Translations under genes and position numbers: made by a program | The notes under the pieces: model-generated | The model's database searches: none | What the model saw: the letters and a program-made list of their open reading frames with translations, nothing else | Told to the model about the DNA's origin: nothing | Source of the DNA: Mixta intestinalis | GTDB taxonomy: Bacteria; Pseudomonadota; Gammaproteobacteria; Enterobacterales; Enterobacteriaceae | Length of the DNA: 64,000 nt | NCBI RefSeq assembly: GCF_009914055.1 | Contig: NZ_CP028271.1 | Location: forward strand, 3,286,001-3,350,000 | Direction: 5' to 3' | In this document: positions 1 through 7,105 of the stretch, piece by piece | Numbering within the stretch: the first letter of the stretch is position 1 | Layout of the letters: each line of letters starts with the position of its first letter

Positions 1-882
1 TTTATTCAGCTCGCCATCTGGCGGCTGCGATCCCAGCTCGGTGCCGGTTGTCGGATTAACGTCCGGGTTCGAACGGGTACGCAGTACCATGCTTTCCAGA
101 TCGGCTTTTTCGCCTTCGGAAAGCATCACAGAAGCCAGCCCGTCGCCACCGTCAACCGCTGGCTGCGGATTTGCTACGTAGTCGAAATTCTCGTCGGAAT
201 TCCAGCTACCGCGCACTTCCCCACCTTCAGACATATTGAAGTAGGTGTTCGCATACTGCTCAATCGGCGGCAGTTTGCCCGGCGGGAAATTATTGCGAAT
301 CGCGTAGAGCGCTTTTTCAAAGGAGATCTGATGCGCAACTTCACGCGTCATCAGGAAGCCCAGCGCGTCTTTCACGCCCGGATCGTCCGTCAGGTTGATC
401 AGGCGCTCATAAATAATCTTTGCCCGCGCTTCAGCAGCAATATTCGAGCGCAGATCGGCAGTGACTTCACCAATGGTATCGATATAGGCGGCGGTCCACG
501 GAACACCGGCAGAGTTAGTCAGCGGCGGCCCGCCACCGTACAGCAGCGCGGTGGTATGGCTGTCGTTACCGTTGCCGGTTAAGGAACGATAAAGCTCCCC
601 TTCCTGTTCGGTCCCTTCCGCCAGGGCACCTTTCGCCCCTTTGTTCAGCATCCCTACCAGCGAACCGATAATTTCAAGGTGGCTCAGTTCTTCCGTTGCG
701 ATATCCAGCAGCATATCCTTGCGGCCAGCATCGTCATCACCGAGACCCTGGGTGAAATAACGGCAGGCCGCAGCCAGCTCACCCTGTGGCCCACCAAACT
801 GCTCAAGCAGCAGGTTTGCCAGGCCAGGGTTAGGCTCAGCCACGCGTACCGTGTACTGCAATTGTTTGACGTGTCTAAACAT
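1..882 (-). CDS. katN: Manganese catalase KatN (3' end cut by window edge)
   Basis: Non-haem di-manganese catalase, which disproportionates hydrogen peroxide in the cytoplasm. The frame runs from ATG at 882, preceded by GAGGAGTGAGCA, to the window edge without a stop. The 294 codons seen are close to the whole family length, so only a short tail is missing. Ferritin-like metal-ligand motifs are visible: GELAAACRYF near residue 33, ATEELSHLE near 63, AEARAKIIYE near 150 and REVAHQISF near 180. It lies 73 bp downstream of yciE on the same strand, as in the sigma-S-dependent yciGFE-katN group of Salmonella. That regulation is known for the relative and is inferred here. Confidence 0.93.
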   Translation of the reverse strand, partial: MFRHVKQLQYTVRVAEPNPGLANLLLEQFGGPQGELAAACRYFTQGLGDDDAGRKDMLLDIATEELSHLEIIGSLVGMLNKGAKGALAEGTEQEGELYRSLTGNGNDSHTTALLYGGGPPLTNSAGVPWTAAYIDTIGEVTADLRSNIAAEARAKIIYERLINLTDDPGVKDALGFLMTREVAHQISFEKALYAIRNNFPPGKLPPIEQYANTYFNMSEGGEVRGSWNSDENFDYVANPQPAVDGGDGLASVMLSEGEKADLESMVLRTRSNPDVNPTTGTELGSQPPDGELNK

Positions 883-955
883 TGCTCACTCCTCTATTGG
901 CGTTGCCAACCGCGGCAACCCCGATAATGGTGAAATGCCATTTCTGGCTTTGGTT

Positions 956-1462
956 TTATTTTTTCGCTTCGGTGTCCGGCTGTGCCGAGCGCACCATAAA
1001 CTGTTCGGTAACGTCTGGCAGATGCGTCAGCGCCCAATCCGCCATCGCTTTTTCCTGCTCGCGGATTTGTTCAAATACGCGTGCGCCTTCGCTGTCCCCT
1101 GCCAGTTCAGCAGCGGCAATCAGTGAGGTGTAGCAGGCGATTTCAAACTGTTCAAAGACATAGCCGCTAATTGCGCCTTTAACCACTTCATCAGAGGCAA
1201 ACATGCCGCCAACGGCCTGGCCCATAGCGGCGACTTTGCCCATTATGTCTTTCATGGTGGAATGAGAAGTATCCTGACGATCGATAACCTGTTGCAGCAT
1301 CTGCTGTTGCTGACGGGTCTCTTCAATATGTTGCTGAAGACGGGCTTTCAGATCAGGATAATGTTCCAGGCGGGCGGACATTTTTTCCAGCATTTCTTCT
1401 GCTTGTTTTTCCATTGCATGCGCATCACGCAACCAGCTAAGATAGTTTTCCTGATAAGTCAT
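956..1462 (-). CDS. yciE: YciE, ferritin-like stress protein (DUF892)
   Basis: 168-residue helical-bundle protein of the YciE/YciF (DUF892) family. Family members are ferritin-like and linked to osmotic and stationary-phase stress, but the biochemical role is not settled. It resembles E. coli YciE along its whole length, for example WLRDAHAMEKQAE at 10-22, SGYVFEQFEIACYTSL near 100-115, and the final EAKK. Start ATG at 1462 follows GAGGTGAATAT. It sits between yciG and katN on the same strand. The companion yciF, normally between yciG and yciE, is absent; a 317-bp gap takes its place. Confidence 0.92.
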   Translation of the reverse strand: MTYQENYLSWLRDAHAMEKQAEEMLEKMSARLEHYPDLKARLQQHIEETRQQQQMLQQVIDRQDTSHSTMKDIMGKVAAMGQAVGGMFASDEVVKGAISGYVFEQFEIACYTSLIAAAELAGDSEGARVFEQIREQEKAMADWALTHLPDVTEQFMVRSAQPDTEAKK

Positions 1463-1780
1463 ATATTCACCTCGTGATAAGTGAGTCAGAAAATAAATCT
1501 GCCGTCATCAGTTAGCTCGACGTCAGAATCATCTCTTTTCCATTATTCATCGATAATTAGCCGATAAAGTTATATTTAACACCTAAAAAGCGTAGGCAGC
1601 AGATCCGTAAATAACAACCCTAACGGTAAAAATTTTGACCGGAGGCGATACCAGAGAAGAGCTTTAGGAATAAGCTTAAATTCGAAGGTAAGTCAAAACA
1701 AGAAAGGGGAAAATAATAAACCCCCGACGCAGATAAACCGCGCCAGGAGTAAATAATGGATAAATTAATAAGCTAAGAAA
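1463..1780. other. Gap between yciG and yciE
   Basis: This AT-rich stretch stands where yciF would be expected. I find no ORF, no YciF-like remnant and no clear terminator. It may hold a promoter for yciE-katN, but no box is convincing by eye. Confidence 0.5.
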
Positions 1781-1963
1781 TTAGCTGCCCTGCGGACGTC
1801 CCCCGCCGTGGCTGTTCTGCCCGCCTTTTTTACCGGCTTCGGATGCTTTTTCACGATCGTTTTTAAAGTTACCGCCGCTGTGCTGTCCGCCTTTTTTACC
1901 GGCTTCAGAAGCTTTCTCACGATCTTCAGCGAAATTACCAGGATTGCCACGATGTTCAGCCAT
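1781..1963 (-). CDS. yciG: YciG, KGG-repeat stress protein
   Basis: 60-residue hydrophilic protein made of two KGG-type repeats (DREKASEAGKKGGQ twice, at about 14-27 and 36-49), like E. coli YciG. Such short repeats occur in stress-induced proteins; the molecular role is unknown and a motility effect has been reported for E. coli YciG. The start is ATG at 1963, because GAGGAGGAATACA directly precedes it. An upstream in-frame ATG at 2074 would add 37 residues unlike the family and is rejected. First gene of the yciG-yciE-katN series. Confidence 0.92.
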   Translation of the reverse strand: MAEHRGNPGNFAEDREKASEAGKKGGQHSGGNFKNDREKASEAGKKGGQNSHGGGRPQGS

Positions 1964-2295
1964 TGTATTCCTCCTCGATATTCCATAAATAATATTCTTA
2001 TCCACTACCGAAGTAGCGGAAAAGAATATTTGCGTGTTCGGATCTAAATCTAGTCGATAAGCGAAGGAATGCAAATGGCAAACGCAGCGGTAATAAGTTG
2101 ATGATATTAATAAAAACGCAACGAAATAAGCGTTATTTTGAAAAATTTAATTACATTCAGACGTAAAAAACTAATAAGCTGTACAGCGTTAAACAGACGC
2201 AACGGTAAATAGCGCGTTAGCGTTCTGCTTATCTTATTACGCGGGAAAATGATTATATAGTCTGGCCCGGTAGCCAGCTATATTGTCGTAATGCA
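1964..2295. other. Non-coding gap upstream of yciG
   Basis: AT-rich spacer between the 3' end of the AraC-type regulator and yciG. It should hold the yciG promoter, expected to be sigma-S type from the relatives. I see no operator palindrome or strong hairpin. Confidence 0.4.
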
Positions 2296-2652
2296 TTACT
2301 GCCGACATTTTTGTCGAAACTCACCGGGTGTCATTCCGTAGTGACGAACAAAGGTTTTATGGAAGGTATCGTGGGAAGAAAACCCATGCTGAACGGCAAC
2401 ATATTCAATGGTCACATTATCTTCGATCAGCATACGCGCTGAGGCAACCAGCCTTTTCTCGCGGCAGAAAGCGGCCAGAGTTTTGCCGGTTGCAGCATGA
2501 AAATAGCGCTGTAGATACCACTTCGAATAGCCTGTTTTCTCTGCACAGTCATCCACGGTAATGCGACGATGCGGATTGCTCTCAATCCAGCGCATCAGCT
2601 CACGGATGACGCTGTAGGTAAACATTCTTTCACTTGCTACGCTTACGCCCAT
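2296..2652 (-). CDS. AraC-family activator of MarA/SoxS/RamA size
   Basis: 118-residue protein consisting almost only of the AraC/XylS DNA-binding domain with two helix-turn-helices: TGYSKWYLQRYFHAATG near 42-58 and YVAVQHGFSSHDTFHKTF near 84-101. It has no effector domain. Size and helix sequences match the MarA-SoxS-RamA-Rob group, which activates efflux and redox-stress genes. It cannot be assigned to one of these; soxS itself is elsewhere in the window (30422). Start ATG at 2652 follows GGGAGATCGTA. It begins 12 bp after the TetR gene on the same strand, so the two form an operon. Confidence 0.85.
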   Translation of the reverse strand: MGVSVASERMFTYSVIRELMRWIESNPHRRITVDDCAEKTGYSKWYLQRYFHAATGKTLAAFCREKRLVASARMLIEDNVTIEYVAVQHGFSSHDTFHKTFVRHYGMTPGEFRQKCRQ

Positions 2653-2664
2653 TACGATCTCCCT

Positions 2665-3258
2665 TTACAAAATATCCGTTGTTGGCTGTAGCTCCAGCCG
2701 AATCATATGAAGCAGGTTACTCTCCACAATATCTGGCTCACCGTTCAGCATACCGTGCATCGCCAGCGAATCCTGCCCCAGCGTCTGTGCAATTAATCTC
2801 CATGCCGTCGCCGCTGCCGTGTCATGGCAGCGCAGCAGCTTCTGCCGCATACCGCGCTCAATAGTATTGCTGACCGAACGGTGCCAAAGGCGCAGCGCAT
2901 AAACGAAGATCTCATGCAATTCTTTATCCTGCTGGGACAAAATGGAGATCTCACGCCATAGCTCTATCTTGTGCTGTTCCTTATCAGGCTTTATCAGTAG
3001 TGCCAGTACCGATTCAATCCCTTCGCGTGCGGCGCTGGCCGCCTGATGTTCCAGCACTTTTTCGTTAACGATCGCGAGAAAAGCCTGGCACTTTAGCTGG
3101 TTAAGAGAAGTGAAATGACGATTAATATGCCCAATTGCCGCACCGCTCGCCTGCGCGATTTTGCGGGCAGTGACGGCGGCATACCCTTCCTTTTCAATTA
3201 ATATGCGGGTGGCGTCAATCAGTAACTCTGCGCGCGCATCCGCCTTTAAATAGCTCAT
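2665..3258 (-). CDS. TetR-family transcriptional repressor
   Basis: 197-residue TetR-type regulator. The N-terminal HTH is clear (YAAVTARKIAQASGAAIGHI around residues 26-45, then NRHFTSLNQLKCQAF). The C-terminal ligand domain shows no recognisable signature, so the ligand is unknown. GAGG lies 7 nt before the ATG at 3258. It is followed 12 bp later by a MarA-like activator gene, so ligand release would induce both genes if it represses its own promoter. Two near-identical palindromes sit 45-85 bp upstream and are the obvious operator candidates. Confidence 0.85.
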   Translation of the reverse strand: MSYLKADARAELLIDATRILIEKEGYAAVTARKIAQASGAAIGHINRHFTSLNQLKCQAFLAIVNEKVLEHQAASAAREGIESVLALLIKPDKEQHKIELWREISILSQQDKELHEIFVYALRLWHRSVSNTIERGMRQKLLRCHDTAAATAWRLIAQTLGQDSLAMHGMLNGEPDIVESNLLHMIRLELQPTTDIL

Positions 3259-3302
3259 CCTTTTGCCTCGTCTGTTTTCATCGGCTCACATTGTGCCGAT
3301 TT

Positions 3303-3343
3303 TTGAACAGGCGTTCAATATTTTTCTTGAACATGCGTTCAAG
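3303..3343. promoter_or_regulatory. Tandem palindromic operators upstream of the TetR gene
   Basis: Two matching dyads: TTGAAC-N4-GTTCAA at 3303-3318 and CTTGAAC-N4-GTTCAAG at 3326-3343, with centres 24 bp apart. Their position 45-85 bp before the tetR-araC operon fits autorepression, with two dimers bound on about the same DNA face. Assignment to this TetR protein is inference. Confidence 0.7.
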
Positions 3344-3409
3344 ATTTTTACGACATTTCTTGAATACGGATACATTCTGCCGTATCTGACTGGCAGGCAA
3401 AACGCCAAC

Positions 3410-3446
3410 GATCAAACGTTTGCGTACGCTACGAAAGCGTTTGCTT
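3410..3446. promoter_or_regulatory. Two PurR-like boxes upstream of tsx
   Basis: GATCAAACGTTTGCGT (3410-3425) and ACGAAAGCGTTTGCTT (3431-3446) resemble the PurR operator ACGCAAACGTTTGCGT. They lie between the TetR operators and the CRP site, facing tsx. Purine repression of a nucleoside channel is plausible but inferred. Confidence 0.5.
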
Positions 3447-3495
3447 TTTGTTATAACCTGGTTTTGTGACACTATTTTTAACGTCAGCCTGCCAC

Positions 3496-3517
3496 TTAGT
3501 GATCTACATCACAAAAC
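3496..3517. promoter_or_regulatory. CRP site for tsx
   Basis: TTAGTGATCTACATCACAAA contains AGTGA-N6-TCACA, nearly the full CRP consensus. The enterobacterial tsx promoter is known to be CRP/CytR controlled, and this site lies about 220 bp before the tsx start. Confidence 0.75.
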
Positions 3518-3724
3518 AACTGAATCAAAATGAAACAAACTTTGACAAACGTGAGCAATATCTATTTTCTATCCGCAGGATACGGGCAACCTATGCGGGC
3601 TGCTCAGAAATATCCATAAGCCTTCCCTGGAGTGGCAGATAACAACATCTTCCCGTTCAACAATGAACACTGGTTCGCGGCCACCTCTGACTCAGCAGAG
3701 CGGCCTTTAAGCATGTGGTAACCC

Positions 3725-4594
3725 ATGAAAAAGAAATTATTGATGGCTGGCGCGCTGCTGGCAGCGTCTTATAGCCTCACTTCCCAGGCAGAAACCAACG
3801 GTCCTGAGTATCTGTCAGACTGGTGGCATCAAAGCGTTAACGTCGTGGGAAGCAATCACACCCGCTTCGGTCCGCATCTGAATAACGACGTCTACCTGGA
3901 ATATGAAGCCTTCGCGCATAAAGACTGGTTCGATTTTTACGGCTACATCGATATCCCTAACTTCTTTGGTGCCGCGAACAGCTACCAGCAGGGAATCTGG
4001 GATAAAGGTTCGCCGCTGTTTATGGAAATCGAGCCGCGCTTTTCTATCGATAAGCTGACCGGCACCGATCTGAGCTTCGGCCCGTTTAAAGAGTGGTACT
4101 TCGCCAACAACTATGTCTACGACATGGGACACAATAGCGATAACCGCCAGAACACCTGGTATATGGGTTTGGGAACCGATATTGATACTCATACCAAAAT
4201 GTCGCTGGCGCTGAACATCTATGCGAAATATCAGTGGGAAAACTACGGCGCAGCCAATGAAAATAGCTGGGATGGCTACCGCTTTAAAGTGAAATATTTC
4301 CTGCCGCTGACCACGCTGTGGGGCGGGAATCTGAGCTATATCGGCTTTACTAACTTTGACTGGGGCTCCGATCTGGCAGATAAGACGCCGGGTTCCTTCC
4401 GCAGTAGCAATTCTATCGCTTCCAGTCATATTCTGGCGCTGGGTTACGACCACTGGCACTACTCAGTGGTCGCGCGTTATTTCCATAACGGCGGCCAGTG
4501 GGCCGATGGCGCTAACCTGAATTTCGGCGACGGGCCATTTGAAGTGAAATCAACCGGCTGGGGTTACTACCTGGTGGTAGGTTACAACTTCTAA
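3725..4594 (+). CDS. tsx: Nucleoside-specific outer-membrane channel Tsx
   Basis: 289-residue outer-membrane beta-barrel that lets nucleosides and deoxynucleosides into the periplasm; in E. coli it is also a phage and colicin receptor. A signal peptide of about 22 residues ends at SQA. The mature protein follows E. coli Tsx closely: EYLSDWWHQSVNVVGS, FGPFKEWYFANNY, AKYQWENYGAANEN and the C-terminal aromatic YLVVGYNF typical of barrel assembly. A loop near residues 218-228 differs from E. coli and is likely surface-exposed. It is monocistronic, with CRP and PurR-like sites upstream and a GC-rich hairpin just after the stop. Confidence 0.96.
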   Translation: MKKKLLMAGALLAASYSLTSQAETNGPEYLSDWWHQSVNVVGSNHTRFGPHLNNDVYLEYEAFAHKDWFDFYGYIDIPNFFGAANSYQQGIWDKGSPLFMEIEPRFSIDKLTGTDLSFGPFKEWYFANNYVYDMGHNSDNRQNTWYMGLGTDIDTHTKMSLALNIYAKYQWENYGAANENSWDGYRFKVKYFLPLTTLWGGNLSYIGFTNFDWGSDLADKTPGSFRSSNSIASSHILALGYDHWHYSVVARYFHNGGQWADGANLNFGDGPFEVKSTGWGYYLVVGYNF

Positions 4595-4603
4595 TCCGTT
4601 ACG

Positions 4604-4627
4604 ACCGGGGCGGACAGCTGCCCCGGT
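4604..4627 (+). terminator. Hairpin after tsx
   Basis: ACCGGGGC / GCCCCGGT stem (8 bp, 8-nt loop), 10 nt after the tsx stop. The tail TATGTTTACC is only weakly T-rich. A second inverted repeat follows (TTTACCTGT at 4632-4640, ACAGGTAAA at 4657-4665). Confidence 0.6.
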
Positions 4628-5122
4628 TATGTTTACCTGTTGGCTTATACACCGCGACAGGTAAAATCTGTTTATCCGATGATCCAGCCTGACACTTCCA
4701 TCTAACAGTAAAATTTTATTATTAACCATAAAAATTTTGTTCATGTCAGGCAATCAAACCTGCCAATCATAATATCAATTATTTTTCCTTATCTAATATT
4801 TAAGCCTTAAGCTAACGATTTCGATTAATTATTTTCGTAGTTAACCCACTACATTACACATCTGCCAACGAAAAAAAGAAAATGTATAGTCTTTAATTCA
4901 ATTACCAGTCCTAATCAAATAAACATTATTACGCACTGGTGACATAACTTATATTAAACTCATTCTTTCCCGGTTATCAGGTGATTTATCTTTACAGCTG
5001 GCCCTGCGTTTTTAACGCATGAGGAGAATCACAATTTTCATAAATAACCGTGCAAAGCTATTTATTTTTTAAACCACTGTGCTAGCGTATTTGCTCTGCG
5101 GATTGTTACTGTAACTACAGGC
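4628..5122. other. Gene-poor, AT-rich spacer before the phosphatase genes
   Basis: About 500 bp with no credible gene. It has a short hairpin GCGTT-N3-AACGC (about 5006-5018) next to GAGGAG, and a 16-codon frame from ATG 5019 that I do not call. It leads into the long hairpin at 5123-5191, so it could hold the promoter and leader of the phosphatase genes or a small RNA. Confidence 0.45.
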
Positions 5123-5191
5123 AAAACCTGCTTTTCTGAATAGTTCCTGGTGATCGTTCACCGTCGGGAGCTATTCAGAAAAGCAGGTTTT
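5123..5191 (+). terminator. Exceptionally long hairpin with T run ahead of the phosphatase pair
   Basis: Perfect 21-bp inverted repeat (5123-5143 and 5171-5191). The pairing continues through a T-G pair and AGG/CCT-type pairs to an inner hairpin GGTGA-N4-TCACC (5149-5162). The right arm runs into eight Ts (to 5194). As RNA it is a near-continuous stem of about 30 bp followed by U's. It lies 60 bp before the first phosphatase ATG, so it could be a leader attenuator or the 3' end of a small RNA. Confidence 0.75.
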
Positions 5192-5251
5192 TTTTCGTAT
5201 GGAAAATATCGTTAATCCCTTTTCTCGCTCGTTTAGAATAAGGAACGTTAT

Positions 5252-6049
5252 ATGAAAAAATGGCTTATTGCATTTACTCTGTTTCTCTCTACAGGTTCCG
5301 CCTGGAGTATGGAAAAAGCGGCCTCTTCAGCAACGGAAGACAGTGAGGTAATTACTCTCTGGCTGGCACGTCATGGCGAAACCTGGCTGAACCGCTTTGG
5401 ACATGCACAGGGCTGGGCGGATGCTCCGCTTACCGAAGAAGGCAAAGAAACCACACGCTATCTTGGCGAAGGGCTGAAAGGTATTCCTTTTGACAGCTTC
5501 TATACCAGCGATGCCGGACGTCAGCGCGAAACCATGCAGATTGTAATAAAGCAGGCCGGTTTGCAGGCCAGTCAGGTACAGGAATTAACCGGCCTGCGCG
5601 AGGTTTTCTTCGGCAGTTTTGAAGGCACGCCAGAGAAGATTATGCAGGATGCCGGCGCGCGTAAAATGGGGCTAAGCGGACGCGACGGGCTGTTTGCCCA
5701 GCTTAAAGCAGGCACCTTCAGCGTCGATCGCTATATAGATGCCATTGCCGCAGTCGATCCGCAGGGCTACGCAGAAAACTTTAGCCAGGTAAAATCCCGT
5801 ACCCAGACGGCGCTGCGCACGATCGTTGATAATGCAAAAAAGAACGGCGAGAAAAATATCCTGGTGGTCTCTTCTGGTATGGCTTTAATGGTAATGATCT
5901 CTGATTTGACGGACGATCCACGTAAAAATCATCCGCTACCCAACGCCGCAGTAATCAAAATGACCTATAAGGACGGCAAATTTAACGTCGTTGAACTCGG
6001 AACACAGCGTTATATCAATGAAGGAAAAATCGCGCTGGCTAAACAATAA
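5252..6049 (+). CDS. Secreted histidine-phosphatase superfamily protein, copy 1
   Basis: 265 residues. A signal peptide MKKWLIAFTLFLSTGSAWS sends it to the periplasm. It has the phosphoglycerate-mutase-like fold: the phospho-acceptor motif ARHGETWLNR at 39-48, GWADAPLTEEGK at 54-65, SDAGRQRETM at 86-95 with the phosphate-binding arginines, and LREVFFGSFEG at 115-125. The second catalytic histidine, usually in VVSHG, is replaced: LVVSSGMAL at 204-212. Activity may therefore be altered or absent; substrate unknown. It is followed 80 bp later by a paralogue that is clearly a tandem duplicate. Confidence 0.85.
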   Translation: MKKWLIAFTLFLSTGSAWSMEKAASSATEDSEVITLWLARHGETWLNRFGHAQGWADAPLTEEGKETTRYLGEGLKGIPFDSFYTSDAGRQRETMQIVIKQAGLQASQVQELTGLREVFFGSFEGTPEKIMQDAGARKMGLSGRDGLFAQLKAGTFSVDRYIDAIAAVDPQGYAENFSQVKSRTQTALRTIVDNAKKNGEKNILVVSSGMALMVMISDLTDDPRKNHPLPNAAVIKMTYKDGKFNVVELGTQRYINEGKIALAKQ

Positions 6050-6129
6050 TTACCGGCATAGCTGAAGCTTTAGTTAATCTGAATAACGTTAGTCCTAATA
6101 CAGGGACAATAAACAACAAGGAATATAGT

Positions 6130-6936
6130 ATGAAAAAATGGCTGATTGCGCTGTCATTATTGATGGCGTGCGGTTCGGCATGGTGCGCTGATACCGCGGT
6201 TTCCCCTCAACAGGAAGAAGATGAAACCATTACGTTCTGGTTTGTTCGTCATGGAAAAACGCTGCTCAATACCCTGGATCGCGTGCAGGGCTGGGCCGAC
6301 TCACCTTTAACGGAAGAAGGGAAACAGGTTGCCCGCTATTTAGGCGAAGGATTAAAAACTGTCGATTTTGATGGCTTCTATACCAGCGATGCCGGGCGCC
6401 AACGAGAAACCATGCAGATTATTTTACAGCAGGCAGGCAAGGAAACAATTCGCCCGATTGAGCTTCCCGGACTGCGTGAAGTGTTCTTTGGCAGCTTTGA
6501 AGGCGGCTTTAATAAAGATATGGCCGCTGCCGGTGCCGCCCAGCTGGGCTTGCCGGATGCCGCAGCCTTATTTGCCGCCATGAAAGCAGGCACCTTATCC
6601 ATCGAAAACAATATTAATGCTATCGCAAGCGCCGATCCCTCCGGGCAGGCGGAAAGCTACCAGCAGGTAAAATCTCGTACCCAGGCAGCACTGCAAATCA
6701 TGATTGAGAATGCACGACGTGAAAAGCAAAAGAACGTGCTGGCCATTTCCTCAGGTTCATCCATTCAGATAATGATTTCCGATCTTACCACCCGTCCCGA
6801 AAAAGATAAGCCATTGGCTAATTCCGCCGTAGTAAAAATGGTTTATCACAACGGGAAAATAGACGCTACAGAAATTGGTAACCTCGCTTATATCGAGGCT
6901 GGCAAAAAATCGCTGGGAAAGAAAGCCGGACAATAA
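6130..6936 (+). CDS. Secreted histidine-phosphatase superfamily protein, copy 2
   Basis: 268 residues, aligning end to end with the preceding gene, so the pair arose by tandem duplication. The signal region MKKWLIALSLLMACGSAWC could be cut by signal peptidase I, or, through LMAC at 11-14, make a lipoprotein. Motifs: VRHGKTLLN (RHGK rather than the common RHGE) at 39-47, GWADSPLTEEGK, SDAGRQRETM and LREVFFGSFEG. Like copy 1 it has Ser instead of the second catalytic His (AISSGSSI, 205-212). A porin gene follows 169 bp downstream, suggesting joint use in taking up a phosphorylated nutrient (inference). Confidence 0.85.
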   Translation: MKKWLIALSLLMACGSAWCADTAVSPQQEEDETITFWFVRHGKTLLNTLDRVQGWADSPLTEEGKQVARYLGEGLKTVDFDGFYTSDAGRQRETMQIILQQAGKETIRPIELPGLREVFFGSFEGGFNKDMAAAGAAQLGLPDAAALFAAMKAGTLSIENNINAIASADPSGQAESYQQVKSRTQAALQIMIENARREKQKNVLAISSGSSIQIMISDLTTRPEKDKPLANSAVVKMVYHNGKIDATEIGNLAYIEAGKKSLGKKAGQ

Positions 6937-7068
6937 GCGGATAATATTATTTTGGCGCTTATTACGGCAAAAAAACATTATTACAGGTCTACCTTAATTA
7001 ATCGACTTATAAAAACCAAACGGAAAGATGTATTGATTTTATTAACCCACCCCTTTTAGTACTTTTCT

Positions 7069-7085
7069 GGCGGCAGTCTGCCGCC
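7069..7085 (+). terminator. Short hairpin before the porin RBS
   Basis: GGCGGCA-GTC-TGCCGCC, followed by TTATTACAGAGAG, which includes the porin ribosome-binding site. It could reduce read-through from the phosphatase genes or shape the porin 5' leader. Confidence 0.5.
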
Positions 7086-7105
7086 TTATTACAGAGAGTA
7101 AAAAG

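Noticed and set aside
3263..3472. Overlapping frames on both strands in the tetR-tsx intergenic region
   Set aside because: They lie over operators, PurR-like boxes and promoter sequence, and none has a start signal.
5019..5072. Short 16-codon frame starting ATG AGG AGA after a small hairpin, possible leader peptide before the long stem at 5123
   Set aside because: There is no proper ribosome-binding site before the ATG (GAGGAG lies inside the frame), and the residues show no run of one amino acid that would suggest attenuation.
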